Below are positions 7,096 to 15,072 of a DNA stretch of 34,588 nucleotides, one piece after another. The notes under the pieces are model-generated. The model worked only from the letters and a program-made list of their open reading frames with translations. It was not told the DNA's origin and ran no database searches. Source of the stretch: Dehalococcoidia bacterium (GTDB lineage: Bacteria > Chloroflexota > Dehalococcoidia > Lucifugimonadales > UBA3495); NCBI GenBank assembly GCA_022451925.1, contig JAKUNL010000012.1, forward strand, positions 1 through 34,588. The letters are read 5' to 3'. How positions within the stretch are numbered: position 1 is the stretch's first letter; every line of letters begins with the position of its first letter. Both the position numbers and the translations under genes were made by a program.

Positions 7096-8178
7096 ATGAA
7101 GATTACCGAAGTTGAATGCCTGATCTTGGACAATCAGTATCCTTTCGTCCGTATCTACACCGACGAGGGAATTGTCGGAATCGGAGAATGCTTTCGACGT
7201 CTGCCGGAGGTGGTTAAGACCGTTGTCGAAAAAATTATCCGACCCATCTTGTTGGACAAAGACCCAATGGACACCGAAGTCCGTTGGCGGGACATGATCC
7301 AGGCAGCTTCAGCCTCAGATATGGGCGGGGCAGTCCATTGCGCCATCGCCGGACTGGACATCGCCATGTGGGATATCAAGGGCAAAGCCCTCGAGAAACC
7401 CATCTATGAGCTCTTAGGCGGCAAGGCCCGAGAGAAAGTCCAAATGTACGCAAGTTCTATGCGTCGGGATCTAACGCCTCTGGAAGAGGCCAAGCGGGCG
7501 GTGTCACTGGTGGAAGAAGGGTATAAAGGATATAAGCTCCACAGCGCTCTACCCGGAGCCATCGACGACCCTTCCGACCAGACCATTGAGACAGTTCGAG
7601 AAGTAAGAGCAGCCATAGGGCCAGACATAGAGATATTGGTCGACGTTAACGGAGCATTCTCCGCGCACCACGCAATCGAGATTGGGAAGGCGCTGGAAGA
7701 CCTAGGAGTCTTCCACTTTGAAGAACCCCGCCCTCACTATGACCTGGATGGTTTGGCGACAGTTGCCGATGCATTGGACATACCCATCGCGTCGGGAGAA
7801 ATGATCTATACGCAGTGGCAATTCAAAGACTTAATACTTCGAGGGCGAGTCGATATCTTACAGCCCGATATCGTCAAGGTTCCCGGATTCACCGAATTCC
7901 AACGCATCGCCGCGTTAGCATCTGCCTTTGGCAAACCAATTACCGTCCATAACATCCAGCCTACCCTCAGCGCCGTGGCCCATCTACATGTCTGCGCAGC
8001 CTATCCCATCATCCCCTACTCCCAAGAGTACAACATCGAACCAATCTCTATCAGGGACGAATGGCCCATCCTTAAAACTCCGCTACACGTGAAGGACAGC
8101 TACTTGGAGGTGCCTTCAGGTCCCGGTCTAGGGGTAGAGTTGGACGAAGATGTAATCAAGCGACTGTCCAACGCCTAA
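7096..8178 (+). CDS. Enolase-superfamily enzyme (mandelate racemase/muconate lactonizing type)
   Basis: 360 residues with the N-terminal capping domain (residues 1-120) and the C-terminal barrel. Metal ligands are readable as D183 (VDVNG), E209 (FEEPRP) and E235 (ASGEM). D258 (QPDIVK) and H285 (TVHNIQP) form the usual Asp-His dyad on strands 6 and 7. On strand 2 the Lys-x-Lys motif is replaced by K147-L-H149, a substitution seen in some acid-sugar dehydratases. The enzyme should abstract a proton alpha to a carboxylate using Mg2+; dehydration of a sugar acid is a fair guess. GAGGAA precedes the ATG. It lies 107 bases after the enoyl-CoA hydratase gene and meets the convergent flavin oxidoreductase gene with a gap of only 7 bases. 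Confidence 0.92.
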   Translation: MKITEVECLILDNQYPFVRIYTDEGIVGIGECFRRLPEVVKTVVEKIIRPILLDKDPMDTEVRWRDMIQAASASDMGGAVHCAIAGLDIAMWDIKGKALEKPIYELLGGKAREKVQMYASSMRRDLTPLEEAKRAVSLVEEGYKGYKLHSALPGAIDDPSDQTIETVREVRAAIGPDIEILVDVNGAFSAHHAIEIGKALEDLGVFHFEEPRPHYDLDGLATVADALDIPIASGEMIYTQWQFKDLILRGRVDILQPDIVKVPGFTEFQRIAALASAFGKPITVHNIQPTLSAVAHLHVCAAYPIIPYSQEYNIEPISIRDEWPILKTPLHVKDSYLEVPSGPGLGVELDEDVIKRLSNA

Positions 8179-8185
8179 GGTCTCA

Positions 8186-9169
8186 CTACACAAATGCAGG
8201 CATTACTTTTTCAGCAAATAGGCGGAGCGACTTGGCGGTAACATGGCTATCCATTCCTGGCCACTGGGACCGAATAATCAGTTCTTCCACGCCATATTCT
8301 CTATATTTATGTATCTCTTCCATGCACTCTTCAGGACTGCCAATGATAAACCTTCCTTCCAACACCTGCTCAAAAGGTACGTCGATTCGGTCAGCTTCGG
8401 GCAATTCTTGGCTGTGGCCCAAAGAAGCCCTGTCTTTATAGAGCCACTCTACCTCGGGTCGGATAATATCAATGGCCTGCTGTTTGCTCTCAGCCACAAA
8501 CACCTCGCGCCAGGCAGCTATGTAACCCGATTTGCCTGACTCTTTGATTGAATTCCGATATTGATTGGCCTGAATCCCAATGGTCTGCAGAGTTGAACGG
8601 GAACTTATCAACCATCCGTCTGCTTCTTTAGCCGCCCGAAGGACTCCTTTTTCCAGGTTGGCTGCCAGGTAGAGCTTTGGACCTGGCTTCTGGATGGCGT
8701 CGCCAGCACCAGGCACGTCGTCCAGATGAAAGTGACGGCCTTTATGAGTAACCCGGTCTTGATTCCAAAGCTTTTCCATAACGTCTTGTACCTCACGAAA
8801 ACGGGAGAGGCGCTCTGACTTAGGAATCTCAAAGGCCCTGAACTGAAAATCACGCCAGCCTAGCGCTGGAGCTAGGACAAATTTGCCTCCGGTGATCACG
8901 TCCAGAGTAGATATCTGCTCGGCGGCCTCCACAGGATGATACAGCGGCAGGAGAGCGACCATGCCCAATTCCAATCCTTGAGCCTCAGCAGCCACCCTCG
9001 ATAGTAGCATCAGGGGATGAAAGTCATTGTTCAAATACCCAGCGCCGGTCCATAGCGAGTGGAAACCCATCTCTTTGGCTAGACGGGCCTTACCCAACCG
9101 ACCAGCAAGTCCTTGTTCTCGAGATTGACCTCTACGATCTCCACCACCCAAGTTGATTCCAAATCGCAT
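8186..9169 (-). CDS. LLM-class flavin-dependent oxidoreductase (second paralogue)
   Basis: 327 residues with luciferase-like segments: MRFGINLGGGDRRG at the N-terminus, GFHSLWTGAGYL near 35, LELGMVALLPLYHPVEAAEQ near 66-85, then LDVITGGKFVLAPALGWR near 88-106 and GPKLYLAANLEKGVLRAAKEADGW near 163-187. It oxidises or reduces an unknown substrate with FMN or F420. ATG at 9169 follows AGAGG with a 9-base spacing. It differs clearly from the enzyme at 991-1917, so the two are not a recent duplication. A hairpin upstream (9237-9276) separates it from the HIT-yqeK-selenoprotein transcript. Confidence 0.85.
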   Translation of the reverse strand: MRFGINLGGGDRRGQSREQGLAGRLGKARLAKEMGFHSLWTGAGYLNNDFHPLMLLSRVAAEAQGLELGMVALLPLYHPVEAAEQISTLDVITGGKFVLAPALGWRDFQFRAFEIPKSERLSRFREVQDVMEKLWNQDRVTHKGRHFHLDDVPGAGDAIQKPGPKLYLAANLEKGVLRAAKEADGWLISSRSTLQTIGIQANQYRNSIKESGKSGYIAAWREVFVAESKQQAIDIIRPEVEWLYKDRASLGHSQELPEADRIDVPFEQVLEGRFIIGSPEECMEEIHKYREYGVEELIIRSQWPGMDSHVTAKSLRLFAEKVMPAFV

Positions 9170-9236
9170 GGCTTAAGCCTCTCAATTTCCGATATAACAA
9201 TCATGGTATCCCGAGGCTGGGCAGTATAGCAGAGGC

Positions 9237-9276
9237 AAACCAAGGCCTCGCGGAAGAATCCGCGAGGCCTTGGTTT
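9237..9276. terminator. Perfect 18-bp stem hairpin, probable terminator of the HIT-yqeK operon
   Basis: AAACCAAGGCCTCGCGGA pairs exactly with its complement across a 4-base loop. On the minus strand it lies 24 bases after the stop codon of the candidate selenoprotein gene and before the flavin oxidoreductase gene. The terminal T-run is only three bases, but the A-left/T-right layout is like the other two symmetrical terminators in the window. A smaller hairpin GACTGT-gaaacta-ACAGTC lies just before it (9279-9297). Confidence 0.6.
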
Positions 9277-9300
9277 CGGACTGTGAAACTAACAGTCACC

Positions 9301-9621
9301 TTAAGCCCAGGGAGCTCTCCTACCGAACACAATACCGTTCTCCAATTCCAATTCCGCCTTCAGGTTACGAAAACAAAAGAACTTCTTGCTATCGATGGCC
9401 ATTGAAGTGGTGTGCTGGACTAACTGCGGCAACAAGAACAGTTCCACCCCATCCTGCTCTATTACCTGATAAGAGGTAGTGTCCCTGTGGGCGAGTCTGG
9501 TATCGACCGATACCTCTGTGGTATTGCCGCTTCAAGACGAAAATGAAATCAAGTCGACGGCCGCTCGCCCGCCCTTGCTCTGTATATGTTCAACCGCGTT
9601 AGGAGTCAGACTAATCTGCAT
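9301..9621 (-). CDS. Candidate selenoprotein, small HesB/CC-Se-like, in-frame TGA at codon 30
   Basis: One continuous frame of 106 codons runs from ATG 9621 (AGAGG site 5 bases upstream) to TAA 9301, broken only by TGA at 9532-9534. Around it the protein reads LISFSS-U-SGNTTEVSVD. The parts before (LTPNAVEHIQSKGGRAAVDL) and after (SYQVIEQDGVELFLLP, then KKFFCFRNLKAELELENG) both look like real, continuous protein. The layout (A-VEHI-x-KGG, a Cys/Sec site near residue 30, then DGV-x-LFL and K-FF-F-x-L) recalls small HesB-like proteins annotated as CC/Se-motif (seleno)proteins; this is from memory. A bSECIS-like hairpin follows the TGA. It lies 126 bases downstream of yqeK on the same strand. 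The alternative is a recent nonsense mutation of a Cys or Trp codon. The function is unknown; redox chemistry or metal binding is likely. Confidence 0.68.
9499..9514 (-). promoter_or_regulatory. bSECIS-like hairpin after the in-frame TGA
   Basis: On the minus strand GGTATC-GGTC-GATACC forms a perfect 6-bp stem with a GGUC tetraloop; the loop starts 24 bases after the TGA. Known bacterial SECIS elements have the apical loop about 16-37 bases from UGA with a G among the first two loop bases. The E. coli fdhF element, as I recall it, also presents GGUC in its loop. A bulged U as in fdhF is not evident. Confidence 0.62.
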
Positions 9622-9747
9622 AAGTACCTCTGGAGTCAACTACCTTCCCGACAATCATGAAAACCCATACCAAAAAGAAAGACCTCGATAAATTACGATT
9701 CCTTTATACAAGAGTGAGGTTCAATTTCTTCTATCACTCGGTAGATT

Positions 9748-10326
9748 CTAGTTTTTCAAGCTTAAGATCAGACTATTTCTGGCATCCACACTTGCGGGAT
9801 GAATTGTGCCTCCACCTTCAACCCTCTTGCCCATCTCCCGAGACAAGAACTCCAACAAAGCCATATCTAGACTCTCCATAGCCATATCATGGAGCTTAGC
9901 CTGATACGAGTATACAGCCGCTTTTTGAGGATCCAGCTTGTCGGCTAAAAAGACGAGTTTACCCAACGGATGCAATGACGCGTGGGCGGTGGAGTGCCAT
10001 CGCACGGCCTCACAGAGGATTTCATCGCTGCAATCCTCTTCTTTTCGGAGCACCTCAGCGCCCACCGGCCCGTGGAGCATCAGAGGGAAATCATATTCCA
10101 CATCAGAGACTGATACTCCCAACTCAGACGCCATCCGAATCAGGTCTTCTCCAGATACAGCTCGACAAACGTCATGGGCCAAGGCGCCAAGCTCTGCTTG
10201 TTGCAAGTTTATCTTATGAGGTACAGCCAACTCCAATGCAACGTCGCGCACTCTATAAATATGCGCCTGCAAGCCGTCTGGCAAGGACTCCAGGCGACTC
10301 TGAAGTCTTTCGAGAAGTTCGGACAT
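9748..10326 (-). CDS. yqeK: HD-domain nucleotide hydrolase YqeK-like (Ap4A hydrolase)
   Basis: 192 residues. HD-superfamily metal ligands appear in order: H22 in AHIYRVRDVA, the HD pair in LGALAHDVCR near 50, H in LMLHGPVGAEVL near 84, H in VRWHSTA near 110 and D in LVFLADKLDP near 128-132. The final KLVFLADKLDP motif is characteristic of YqeK, a symmetrical diadenosine tetraphosphatase that cleaves Ap4A to two ADP, linked to stress alarmone control. It starts 6 bases after the HIT gene, which also acts on dinucleotide-type substrates, so the pair is likely co-transcribed. In many genomes yqeK neighbours nadD and rsfS; here neither is present. Confidence 0.85.
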   Translation of the reverse strand: MSELLERLQSRLESLPDGLQAHIYRVRDVALELAVPHKINLQQAELGALAHDVCRAVSGEDLIRMASELGVSVSDVEYDFPLMLHGPVGAEVLRKEEDCSDEILCEAVRWHSTAHASLHPLGKLVFLADKLDPQKAAVYSYQAKLHDMAMESLDMALLEFLSREMGKRVEGGGTIHPASVDARNSLILSLKN

Positions 10327-10332
10327 TTAGCC

Positions 10333-10683
10333 CTAACCCATGGCTCCTAGCTTCTTGCCTCCCAGAAGATGCATGTGGGGGTGAATGATCTCTTGTCCTG
10401 AGTCATCACCTTGGTTGATCACCAGACGGTAACCACTGAGGGCTACGCCTTCTCGTCGGGCAATCTCTTCAGCAACCACAAACATGTGACCCATAATAGG
10501 TACTTGGCCAGGTCCGACATAAGCCAGGGAGGCAATATGCATATTGGGGACGATCAACATATGCACAGGAGCTTTTGGATTAATGTCTTTCACCGCGAAG
10601 ACACGATCGTCTCGGTAGACAGGGGCAGAATGCATCGGGTCCTGGGCCATGCTGCAAAATACGCAATCGTTGGTGGTGGTCAT
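10333..10683 (-). CDS. HIT-family (HINT-type) nucleotide hydrolase/transferase
   Basis: 116 residues, a complete HINT-size protein. CVFCSMA at the N-terminus, NPKAPVHMLIVPNMHI in the middle and the catalytic histidine triad HPHMHLLGG (H-x-H-x-H) near residues 101-109 are unambiguous. The family hydrolyses adenosine phosphoramidates and related nucleotide conjugates in the cytosol. GAGGCG lies ahead of the ATG. It begins a minus-strand unit with yqeK (6-base gap) and the candidate selenoprotein gene. Confidence 0.93.
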   Translation of the reverse strand: MTTTNDCVFCSMAQDPMHSAPVYRDDRVFAVKDINPKAPVHMLIVPNMHIASLAYVGPGQVPIMGHMFVVAEEIARREGVALSGYRLVINQGDDSGQEIIHPHMHLLGGKKLGAMG

Positions 10684-10738
10684 GCTGCGTTCGCCTCGTT
10701 AAATCAATAAAAATTTATTTGCACACGTCAGCAGACAG

Positions 10739-11875
10739 TTACTCGTCGTCTACGTGCTGAAAAGCTATCTCTTTATGATGGTTGGCGTCGCCATAGGTCA
10801 ATTCGTGTACTTTGGCCCGACGAGTGTACAATTGTAAGTCGTGTTCTTTGGTAAATCCTATGGCACCGTGACACTGATGCGCTGTTCCGCACACTCGGCG
10901 GTATGCAGGGCCAATCCAAGCTTTAGCTACTGAAACCTCTTTATGGGCGGGCAAGCCTTCTGCCAAGCGCCACACAGCCTGATACGCGATGTTCTTGGAA
11001 CCTTCAACGTCGGTAGCCATACGCGCGCAATGATGTTGCACGGCCTGGAAGCTGCCAATGGGCCGCCCAAACTGGGTCCGTCCCTTGGCATATTCAACGG
11101 TCATTTCCAAAACAGCCTGGGCACCCCCCAACATCTCAATGCACTGAGCCGCAGTCGCCCGCATTATAGAACGTTCAATAATTGGCCAGGCTTCACCCAC
11201 GGATCCGATCACGTCGCTTGCAGCGACGATGACATTTTCCAGTTCGACCTCATAGATACGCTCGTGACCAACGGAACTCATTGGTCTAATAGACAGACCG
11301 TCAACGTCAGCAGGCACTAAGAACAAGGAGACTCCTTTATCTGGATCACTCTCCGATGAAGTTCGGGCCGCTACTATGATAATATCTGCAGTCTCTGCGT
11401 CAGGCACGAAAAGCTTGGTTCCCGAAATCTGGAAATTGTTGCCCTGGCGAGTTGCAGTAGTCTCCACACCCCAGGGCTCTGTAGTGACACTGGCCTCGGT
11501 TAGGCCCATTGTCATAATGATCGTGCCAGCGCAGATACGGCTCAGTATCTCATCTTTTTGTGCATCTGAACCGCCATCCAGAACCGTCATTCCACCCAAC
11601 ACTACGGTTGAAAAGAAGGGTGCAGGTGCTAGAGAGCGTCCAATTTCTTCCAGCAGGACACCAAGATCAGCAAATGTACCTCCGGTGCCCCCATATTGCT
11701 CTGGGAAAGCGACACCAGTCCAGCCAAGACCAATCATCTGGCGCCATAAATCGTCCGTATAGCCCTTGGAATCTCCTTCCATCTCCCTAACTAGCGTTAA
11801 AGGACATTCTCGGGCCAGAAAATCCTGGGCGCTAGTCTTCAGCATTTGCTGTATTTCATTTAGCCCCAGGTCCAT
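10739..11875 (-). CDS. Acyl-CoA dehydrogenase family protein (378 aa, second paralogue)
   Basis: N-terminal helical domain with GLGWTGVAFPEQYGGTGG near 48-65, a middle beta-domain with MGLTEASVTTEPWG and ISGTKLFVPDAETAD, and a C-terminal helical domain with GRTQFGRPIGSFQAVQHHCA near 260-280, the usual FAD/acyl signature. The C-terminus reads CHGAIGFTKEHDLQLYTRRA then ELTYGDANHH, lacking the GTSEVQR signature of the other paralogue. This layout is typical of the shorter subunits related to steroid and CoA-ester degradation, some of which act as heteromers. MGLTE replaces the usual ALTEP. Upstream is a 208-base gap, then the cupin gene on the same strand. Confidence 0.9.
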   Translation of the reverse strand: MDLGLNEIQQMLKTSAQDFLARECPLTLVREMEGDSKGYTDDLWRQMIGLGWTGVAFPEQYGGTGGTFADLGVLLEEIGRSLAPAPFFSTVVLGGMTVLDGGSDAQKDEILSRICAGTIIMTMGLTEASVTTEPWGVETTATRQGNNFQISGTKLFVPDAETADIIIVAARTSSESDPDKGVSLFLVPADVDGLSIRPMSSVGHERIYEVELENVIVAASDVIGSVGEAWPIIERSIMRATAAQCIEMLGGAQAVLEMTVEYAKGRTQFGRPIGSFQAVQHHCARMATDVEGSKNIAYQAVWRLAEGLPAHKEVSVAKAWIGPAYRRVCGTAHQCHGAIGFTKEHDLQLYTRRAKVHELTYGDANHHKEIAFQHVDDE

Positions 11876-12083
11876 TGTTTCCTCCGATCAGATCGCGATT
11901 TTTTTGAGAGCCGCGTGAGCTCGAATAGTATAGCCCAAAGGCAGGTGGGTGGGTAGTGGCCCCAGGCTTTGTTCAACTGATTGTGGGTACCATTCCCAGG
12001 CTCATGTCGAGATTGGAAAACCCTATTTTCGAAGATACCAAGTCCTTGAGCGGAATCACGCTTAGTAGTTAGGAAGTTACCTA

Positions 12084-12482
12084 CTAAGCCTTGGACGTCT
12101 CCACTTCAACGACAATCTCGACCGGTGTATTACGAGCAACGATTATTTCCATGTCACCGTCGCCATCGTTGATGGGTTGGTGTACCGCTTCTGCTGGAAC
12201 GTATATAAAATCTCCAGGGCCGATAGCCAACTCTGTCTCCAGATTATCGCCAATGACAAAACGTCCCTTGCCCTTAATTACATAAATGGCCGACTCACAA
12301 TTCACGTGATAATGGGGACTGGAGGAGCAGTGGGGCGGGATAGTAGCTATAGCCAGATGGATTCCCGTAGAGCCAGTCAGCTTCTCCGAGACGCCGGCCA
12401 AGCGAGTCATGGCTCCAGATTGAATCTCAACTTCCAGGTTATCCGGATGGACAACGCTTATATGTCGCTTGTCTTCGGTCAT
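12084..12482 (-). CDS. Cupin-domain protein
   Basis: 132 residues forming a single cupin barrel. Motif 1 reads PPHCSSSPHYHVNCESAIYVIKG, with metal-binding candidates H58/H60 and E64; motif 2 is GDFIYVPAEAVHQPIND, with the second histidine. Single-domain cupins include dioxygenases, isomerases and binding proteins, and no specific substrate can be assigned. CGGAG lies ahead of the ATG at 12482. It follows the aminotransferase gene by 22 bases and is probably in one operon with it. Confidence 0.88.
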   Translation of the reverse strand: MTEDKRHISVVHPDNLEVEIQSGAMTRLAGVSEKLTGSTGIHLAIATIPPHCSSSPHYHVNCESAIYVIKGKGRFVIGDNLETELAIGPGDFIYVPAEAVHQPINDGDGDMEIIVARNTPVEIVVEVETSKA

Positions 12483-12504
12483 TTCAAACTCCGTTTATCG
12501 GTGA

Positions 12505-13671
12505 TCAAAGAGCACGAACCATCTTATCCAATTTATCTATGGCTTTCTTGATGTTTTCTTGGGAATTCGCATAAGAAAGCCGGACGTAACCTTCACCATA
12601 TTCACCAAAAGCACTGCCGGATAGCAGTGCTACTCCGGCTTCGTTCATAGCTCTTTCTTCGAACTGCGTGCTGGTCAGTCCAGTACCATGGATACTGGGG
12701 AACGCATAGAAAGCTCCTTCTGGTTCTGGGCAATTCACTCCTGGGATACTCCGAAGTCCGTCCGCTATGATTCGACGCCGGATGGCAAACTCGCCAATCA
12801 TTGCCTCCACCTCATCTTTGGGACCTTCCAATGCAGCCACTGCAGCCATCTGAGTGAACGACGCAGCGCAGGAGACACTATTCACAGCTAATTTCACAAT
12901 ATGAGGCACCAGTTCTTCCGGAAGGATACCGTAGCCCATCCGCCAACCAGTCATGGCGTAGCTCTTAGAAAACCCATCTAATATGATAGTGCGTTCCTGC
13001 ATACCAGGTACGGACGAAATGCTGTAGTGTTCACCGGTGTACAGTATATCTTTGTAAATCTCATCGGCCATCACGTACAACCCTGGGTGCTCTTTAACGA
13101 TGTTAGCAATCGTCTCAAGTTCATCTTTAGTGAGAGCCGAGCCACAAGGGTTTTCAGGCGAGTTGAGAATTATCAAGCGGGTCTTGTCCGTGATCATCCC
13201 CGGTAATATTTCCAAGTCCGGGTGATAGTCCTTATCTTCAAGAAGCTGCATGGGTACAGGGGTAGCACCCGAGAACTTGATCATGGACTCATATATGGGG
13301 AATCCGGGGTTTGGGTAGATGACCTCTACTCCAGGCTCTGCCAACGCCAGCAACACGTAAAACATGATTGGCTTAGCGCCAGGAGTGACTACCACGTTGG
13401 CAGGGTCTGTGGTGGTACCCCGTACCTCACCACTGTTTCTGGCTATGGACTCGCGTAGCTGGGGCAACCCAGCCGTTGGGCCGTAATGAGTGAAACCGTC
13501 GGATATCGCCTTCATACCAGCTTCGACGATATGCTGAGGGGTTTCAAAATCAGGCTCGCCTATTTCAAGATGTATTATCTCTTGTCCCTGGGCTTCCAGG
13601 GCACGGGCTCTGGCGAGCACTTCAAATGCCGACTCGGTACCTAGGTCGTTCATTCGGGCGGCAACTGTCAT
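12505..13671 (-). CDS. Class I/II pyridoxal-phosphate aminotransferase (aspartate aminotransferase Ib-like)
   Basis: 388 residues. EIGEPDFETPQHI near 36-48, HYGPTAGLPQLRESIA near 61-76, PNPGFPIYESM, NSPENPCGSALTKDEL (asparagine that contacts PLP) near 165-180, MADEIYKDILY and the PLP-lysine segment GFSKSYAMTGWRMGY near 230-245. This is the subgroup of aspartate and related aminotransferases. Its location after argG suggests supply of aspartate for argininosuccinate synthesis, which is inferred from context. AGGAGG precedes the ATG, and a TTGACA promoter is visible upstream. Confidence 0.92.
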   Translation of the reverse strand: MTVAARMNDLGTESAFEVLARARALEAQGQEIIHLEIGEPDFETPQHIVEAGMKAISDGFTHYGPTAGLPQLRESIARNSGEVRGTTTDPANVVVTPGAKPIMFYVLLALAEPGVEVIYPNPGFPIYESMIKFSGATPVPMQLLEDKDYHPDLEILPGMITDKTRLIILNSPENPCGSALTKDELETIANIVKEHPGLYVMADEIYKDILYTGEHYSISSVPGMQERTIILDGFSKSYAMTGWRMGYGILPEELVPHIVKLAVNSVSCAASFTQMAAVAALEGPKDEVEAMIGEFAIRRRIIADGLRSIPGVNCPEPEGAFYAFPSIHGTGLTSTQFEERAMNEAGVALLSGSAFGEYGEGYVRLSYANSQENIKKAIDKLDKMVRAL

Positions 13672-13693
13672 CGATCCTCCTGATTTATGAGGT

Positions 13694-13722
13694 TATCTAG
13701 ATAAGTGGCAAATTAGTGTCAA
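13694..13722 (-). promoter_or_regulatory. Promoter of the aminotransferase-cupin unit
   Basis: On the minus strand: -35 TTGACA (13717-13722), 17-base spacer, -10 TAGATA (13694-13699, 3 of 6). It lies directly after the argG stop at 13733 and would allow the aminotransferase to be expressed apart from argG. The -10 is weak. Confidence 0.45.
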
Positions 13723-13732
13723 AATTACGGAT

Positions 13733-14923
13733 TTAGTCAGATTGAACCTGATTCTCAGTTTTAACTGAAAGGCCGTAAATTTTAATAAAACCTTCTGCAG
13801 AACCGTGGTCAAACTCATCCGATCGGTCGTATGTGGCAAGGCCATAGTTGTACAAAGCCTTTGGCGCCTGCCGTCCAACAACGACGCATGTGCCTTTATG
13901 CAATCGAACGCGCACGTCTCCAGTCACAAACCGCTGGGTACTCTGGATATAGGCGTTCAAGTCAACGCGATGGGCTGTGAACCACAGTCCGTTGTATATC
14001 ACATCCGAATATTCCTGGGATATACGACCCTTCATCCTAGCCTGGTCTTTGGTAAGGGTCATGGCTTCAAGGGAAGTATGTGCAGCATGTAACAACGTTG
14101 CCGCCGGACATTCATATATCTCGCGAGACTTGATGCCGACCAAACGGTTTTCAACATGATCGATACGGCCAACACCATGAGTACCCGACAGAGTGTTCAG
14201 GTGATTAACTATGTCAACACCATTCATATTCTCCCCGTCTACAGCCGTGGGTATTCCCTGTTCAAAATGAATCTCAACATAGGCCGGTTCGTCGGGAGTG
14301 CCAGTTACCGGGTTAGTCCAAGCATAGGCATCCTCTGGTGGTTCCAGCCAGGGATCTTCAAGTTCTCCAGCCTCGACGCTACGGCCCCAGAGGTTCTCGT
14401 CTGTTGAAAAACGACTGCGGGTTGCGTTGATAGGCAAGTTGCGTGCCTGGCCGTATTCTATTTCATCATCTCGGCTCATTCCCCAATCGCGAATTGGAGC
14501 AATGACATCAATCTCTGGCCCAAGAGCGGCGATACCAACCTCCAATCGAACTTGGTCGTTACCCTTCCCTGTGCAACCGTGAGCAATAGCATAGGCATCA
14601 TGCTGCTTGGCTGCTTCCACTAAGTAACGGGCTATGAGAGGGCGCCCCAATGCTGTGGCCAAAGGGTATTGCCCTTCGTAGATGGTTCCGGCTTGAAGAG
14701 ACGGGAAAAGAAATTCGTTAACCAGAGTATCTCGGCCGTCAACGGTCATGGCTTCAACTGCGCCGATGCTCAAAGCCCGCTGTCGAATGGGTTCTAATTC
14801 CACCATCCCAAGGTCAATCGTCAACGTAACGATGTCTGCGTCATACTTTTCCTGCAGCCAAGGGACGGCCACTGTGGTGTCTAATCCCCCGCTGTAGGCC
14901 AGGACAATTTTTGGTTTTGCCAT
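13733..14923 (-). CDS. argG: Argininosuccinate synthase
   Basis: Joins citrulline and aspartate using ATP to form argininosuccinate. 396 residues, normal. The N-type ATP pyrophosphatase loop AYSGGLDTTV is at residues 9-18, AIAHGCTGKGNDQVRLE near 112-128 (citrulline/ATP contacts) and PIRDWGMSRDDEIEYG near 140-155. The C-terminus matches the family's synthase domain. No clear Shine-Dalgarno is seen before ATG 14923; a weak -10-like TAAACT lies 6 bases upstream, so a leaderless start is possible but not firm. It is 149 bases from argD on the same strand, and the gap carries a small hairpin (15009-15025, ATCTGC/GCAGAT) without a T-run. Confidence 0.97.
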   Translation of the reverse strand: MAKPKIVLAYSGGLDTTVAVPWLQEKYDADIVTLTIDLGMVELEPIRQRALSIGAVEAMTVDGRDTLVNEFLFPSLQAGTIYEGQYPLATALGRPLIARYLVEAAKQHDAYAIAHGCTGKGNDQVRLEVGIAALGPEIDVIAPIRDWGMSRDDEIEYGQARNLPINATRSRFSTDENLWGRSVEAGELEDPWLEPPEDAYAWTNPVTGTPDEPAYVEIHFEQGIPTAVDGENMNGVDIVNHLNTLSGTHGVGRIDHVENRLVGIKSREIYECPAATLLHAAHTSLEAMTLTKDQARMKGRISQEYSDVIYNGLWFTAHRVDLNAYIQSTQRFVTGDVRVRLHKGTCVVVGRQAPKALYNYGLATYDRSDEFDHGSAEGFIKIYGLSVKTENQVQSD

Positions 14924-15072
14924 GAATGTAGTTTAGCTGCTCCCTAAATTCCCTTAGTCCAATTCGATTTCCGGAGTTCTATGCTTTCAGAAACTCGTCT
15001 GAGGATACATCTGCATCTCGCAGATTCTTTCAAACCAGACCTCGAAGTAAGATATAGTTATCGAGCCTGAAA

